63,367 bases of DNA. It comes from Bacteroidaceae bacterium. GTDB taxonomy: Bacteria; Bacteroidota; Bacteroidia; Bacteroidales; Bacteroidaceae. The notes below the pieces were generated by a model. That model did not search any database, was not told where the DNA came from, and was given only the letters and a program-made list of their open reading frames with translations. Shown in pieces: positions 62,721-63,367 of the stretch. Position 1 is the stretch's first letter; each line of letters starts with the position of its first letter. The stretch is from the NCBI GenBank assembly GCA_017398805.1, contig JAFQEZ010000094.1, positions 1 to 63,367 on the forward strand, given 5' to 3'. The position numbers and the translations under genes are program-made.

Positions 62721-63170
62721 ATGGAGCTTATATTGAAAGAAGATGTAATCAACTTGGGTTACAAAGACGAAATCGTTAAGGTAAAGGACGGTTACGGCCG
62801 TAATTATTTGATCCCTACAGGAAAGGCTGTCATTGCAACAGAGTCTGCAAAGAAAGTGCTTGCTGAGAACTTGAAGCAGCGCGCTCACAAGCTGGCAAAG
62901 ATCAAGGCTGATGCCGAGGCTCTTGCAGCTAAGTTCGAGGGCGTATCTTTGACAATCGCTACAAAGGTAAGTGCAACCGGTGCAATCTACGGTTCGGTAG
63001 GTGCTATCCAGATTGCCGAGGAACTCGCTAAACTTGGCCTTGAGATCGACCGCAAGATTATTGTTGTTGACGCTGCCAAGGAAATCGGTTCTTATACAGC
63101 AACAATCAAGTTGCACAAGGAGGTTACCGTTAAGGTTCCTTACACAGTTGTAGCTGAGGCTGCTGAGTAA
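62721..63170 (+). CDS. rplI: 50S ribosomal protein L9
   Basis: A 149-residue L9 protein with the N-terminal RNA-binding domain (MELILKEDVINLGYKDEIVKV, then YGRNYLIPTGKAVIAT), a long connecting helix (about 45-75), and the C-terminal domain (GSVGAIQIAEELAKLGLEIDRK region). It lies 14 bp after rpsR and has a purine-rich AGGAGGAA before the start, and is followed by a hairpin terminator. Confidence 0.97.
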   Translation: MELILKEDVINLGYKDEIVKVKDGYGRNYLIPTGKAVIATESAKKVLAENLKQRAHKLAKIKADAEALAAKFEGVSLTIATKVSATGAIYGSVGAIQIAEELAKLGLEIDRKIIVVDAAKEIGSYTATIKLHKEVTVKVPYTVVAEAAE

Positions 63171-63190
63171 TTCAGTCTATCAATAGTATC

Positions 63191-63222
63191 AAGAGGATGA
63201 CTCAAAAGTCATCCTCTTTTTG
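63191..63222 (+). terminator. Terminator of the ribosomal operon
   Basis: AAGAGGATGACT (63191-63202), loop CAAA, AGTCATCCTCTT (63207-63218), perfect 12-bp stem, then TTTG. It has the same left arm and loop as the hairpin at 5160. Confidence 0.85.
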
Positions 63223-63225
63223 TTG

Positions 63226-63367
63226 AGGGTGAATAAAAAGCAAAGTTCAAGGCTTGTGCAGGCTTCAAAACCGCAACCGACGCTGTAATGCGAGAGCAGA
63301 GAATGCTTGTATTCTATGCCGAGCTACGAGGAGGAAAAGCCACTTAGTGGGTTAATTTACTAAGCGT
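63226..63367. other. Intergenic tail with repeat-like sequence
   Basis: After the terminator there is no supported gene up to the window edge. The stretch from about 63270 contains a 19-codon frame (63288-63347) reading in part FYAELRGGKAT, which recalls a dispersed intergenic sequence of Bacteroidetes rather than a protein, and an imperfect repeat CACTTAGTGGG / ACTAAGCG near 63341-63366. Confidence 0.4.

Noticed and set aside
63288-63347. 19-codon frame after rplI
   Set aside because: It is too short, lies after a terminator, has no promoter, and resembles a dispersed non-coding repeat.
1-63367. CRISPR arrays, prophage genes, transposases, rRNA and tRNA genes
   Set aside because: No direct-repeat arrays, no integrase or phage structural genes, and no rRNA or tRNA signatures were seen on either strand.

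Overview
The window is a 63 kb stretch of chromosome from a member of the Bacteroidales, most likely a Bacteroides/Phocaeicola/Prevotella-type gut organism. The evidence is a SusC/SusD pair, the PorQ and Plug (DUF5103) envelope proteins, an arginine-pathway N-succinylornithine carbamoyltransferase carrying the Bacteroides-type Pro90, the RprX/RprY two-component pair, an EF-G2 paralogue, and many copies of the Bacteroidetes -7 promoter element (TAnnTTTG) in place of sigma70 boxes. No rRNA, tRNA, CRISPR array, prophage or insertion sequence was found. Most of the window is core genome.

Layout. 1-270 is intergenic with a REP-like dispersed repeat. 271-9605 holds envelope and sugar genes: a DUF1460 hydrolase, the Plug protein, a WecA-like phosphosugar transferase, mannose-1-phosphate guanylyltransferase, a TPR protein, glnS and a glycosyltransferase. 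9720-18172 holds fhs, rarA, and a tamB-argF' pair whose tamB has no usual start codon. 18339-23036 holds an SLC13-type transporter and a probable operon of a sigma54-type activator, lptE, a TPR-like protein and secG. 23203-27342 holds a DUF349 protein and a large secreted protein. 27508-35119 is a SusC/SusD locus with a degenerate metallopeptidase-like lipoprotein and two thioredoxin-fold lipoproteins; it is the most accessory-looking part. 35232-38596 is rsmA-mgtE-esterase. 38766-43757 holds a flippase-like membrane protein coupled to pepD, a DUF3332 lipoprotein, and meaB overlapping 5-formyl-THF cyclo-ligase. 43812-47538 is the porQ / cmk-ispH-pfkA block. 47793-54342 runs tonB, a polyprenyl synthase, an unknown gene, tatD, DAHP synthase-chorismate mutase, and two ABC-importer genes without an ATPase. 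54544-56626 holds a membrane protein/winged-helix pair and hemW. 56848-61806 holds EF-G2, rprXY and a small membrane protein. 62093-63170 is rpsF-rpsR-rplI.

How genes work together. One-carbon folate metabolism is represented twice (fhs and 5-formyl-THF cyclo-ligase). Envelope building is spread through the window: undecaprenyl-linked sugar transfer, GDP-mannose supply, isoprenoids (IspH and a polyprenyl synthase), LptE, TamB, SecG and PorQ. RprXY lies beside the starvation-type elongation factor EF-G2. Genes end in strong, often perfectly palindromic hairpins, several of which serve convergent pairs.

The most noteworthy items are the tamB gene whose membrane anchor can only be translated from a non-ATG/GTG/TTG codon, the EF-G2 with altered GTPase motifs, the SusCD-redoxin locus with a metallopeptidase-like protein lacking HExxH, and a 10-bp inverted repeat bracketing the promoter of the sigma54-type activator. 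No wholly new defence or mobile system was seen.
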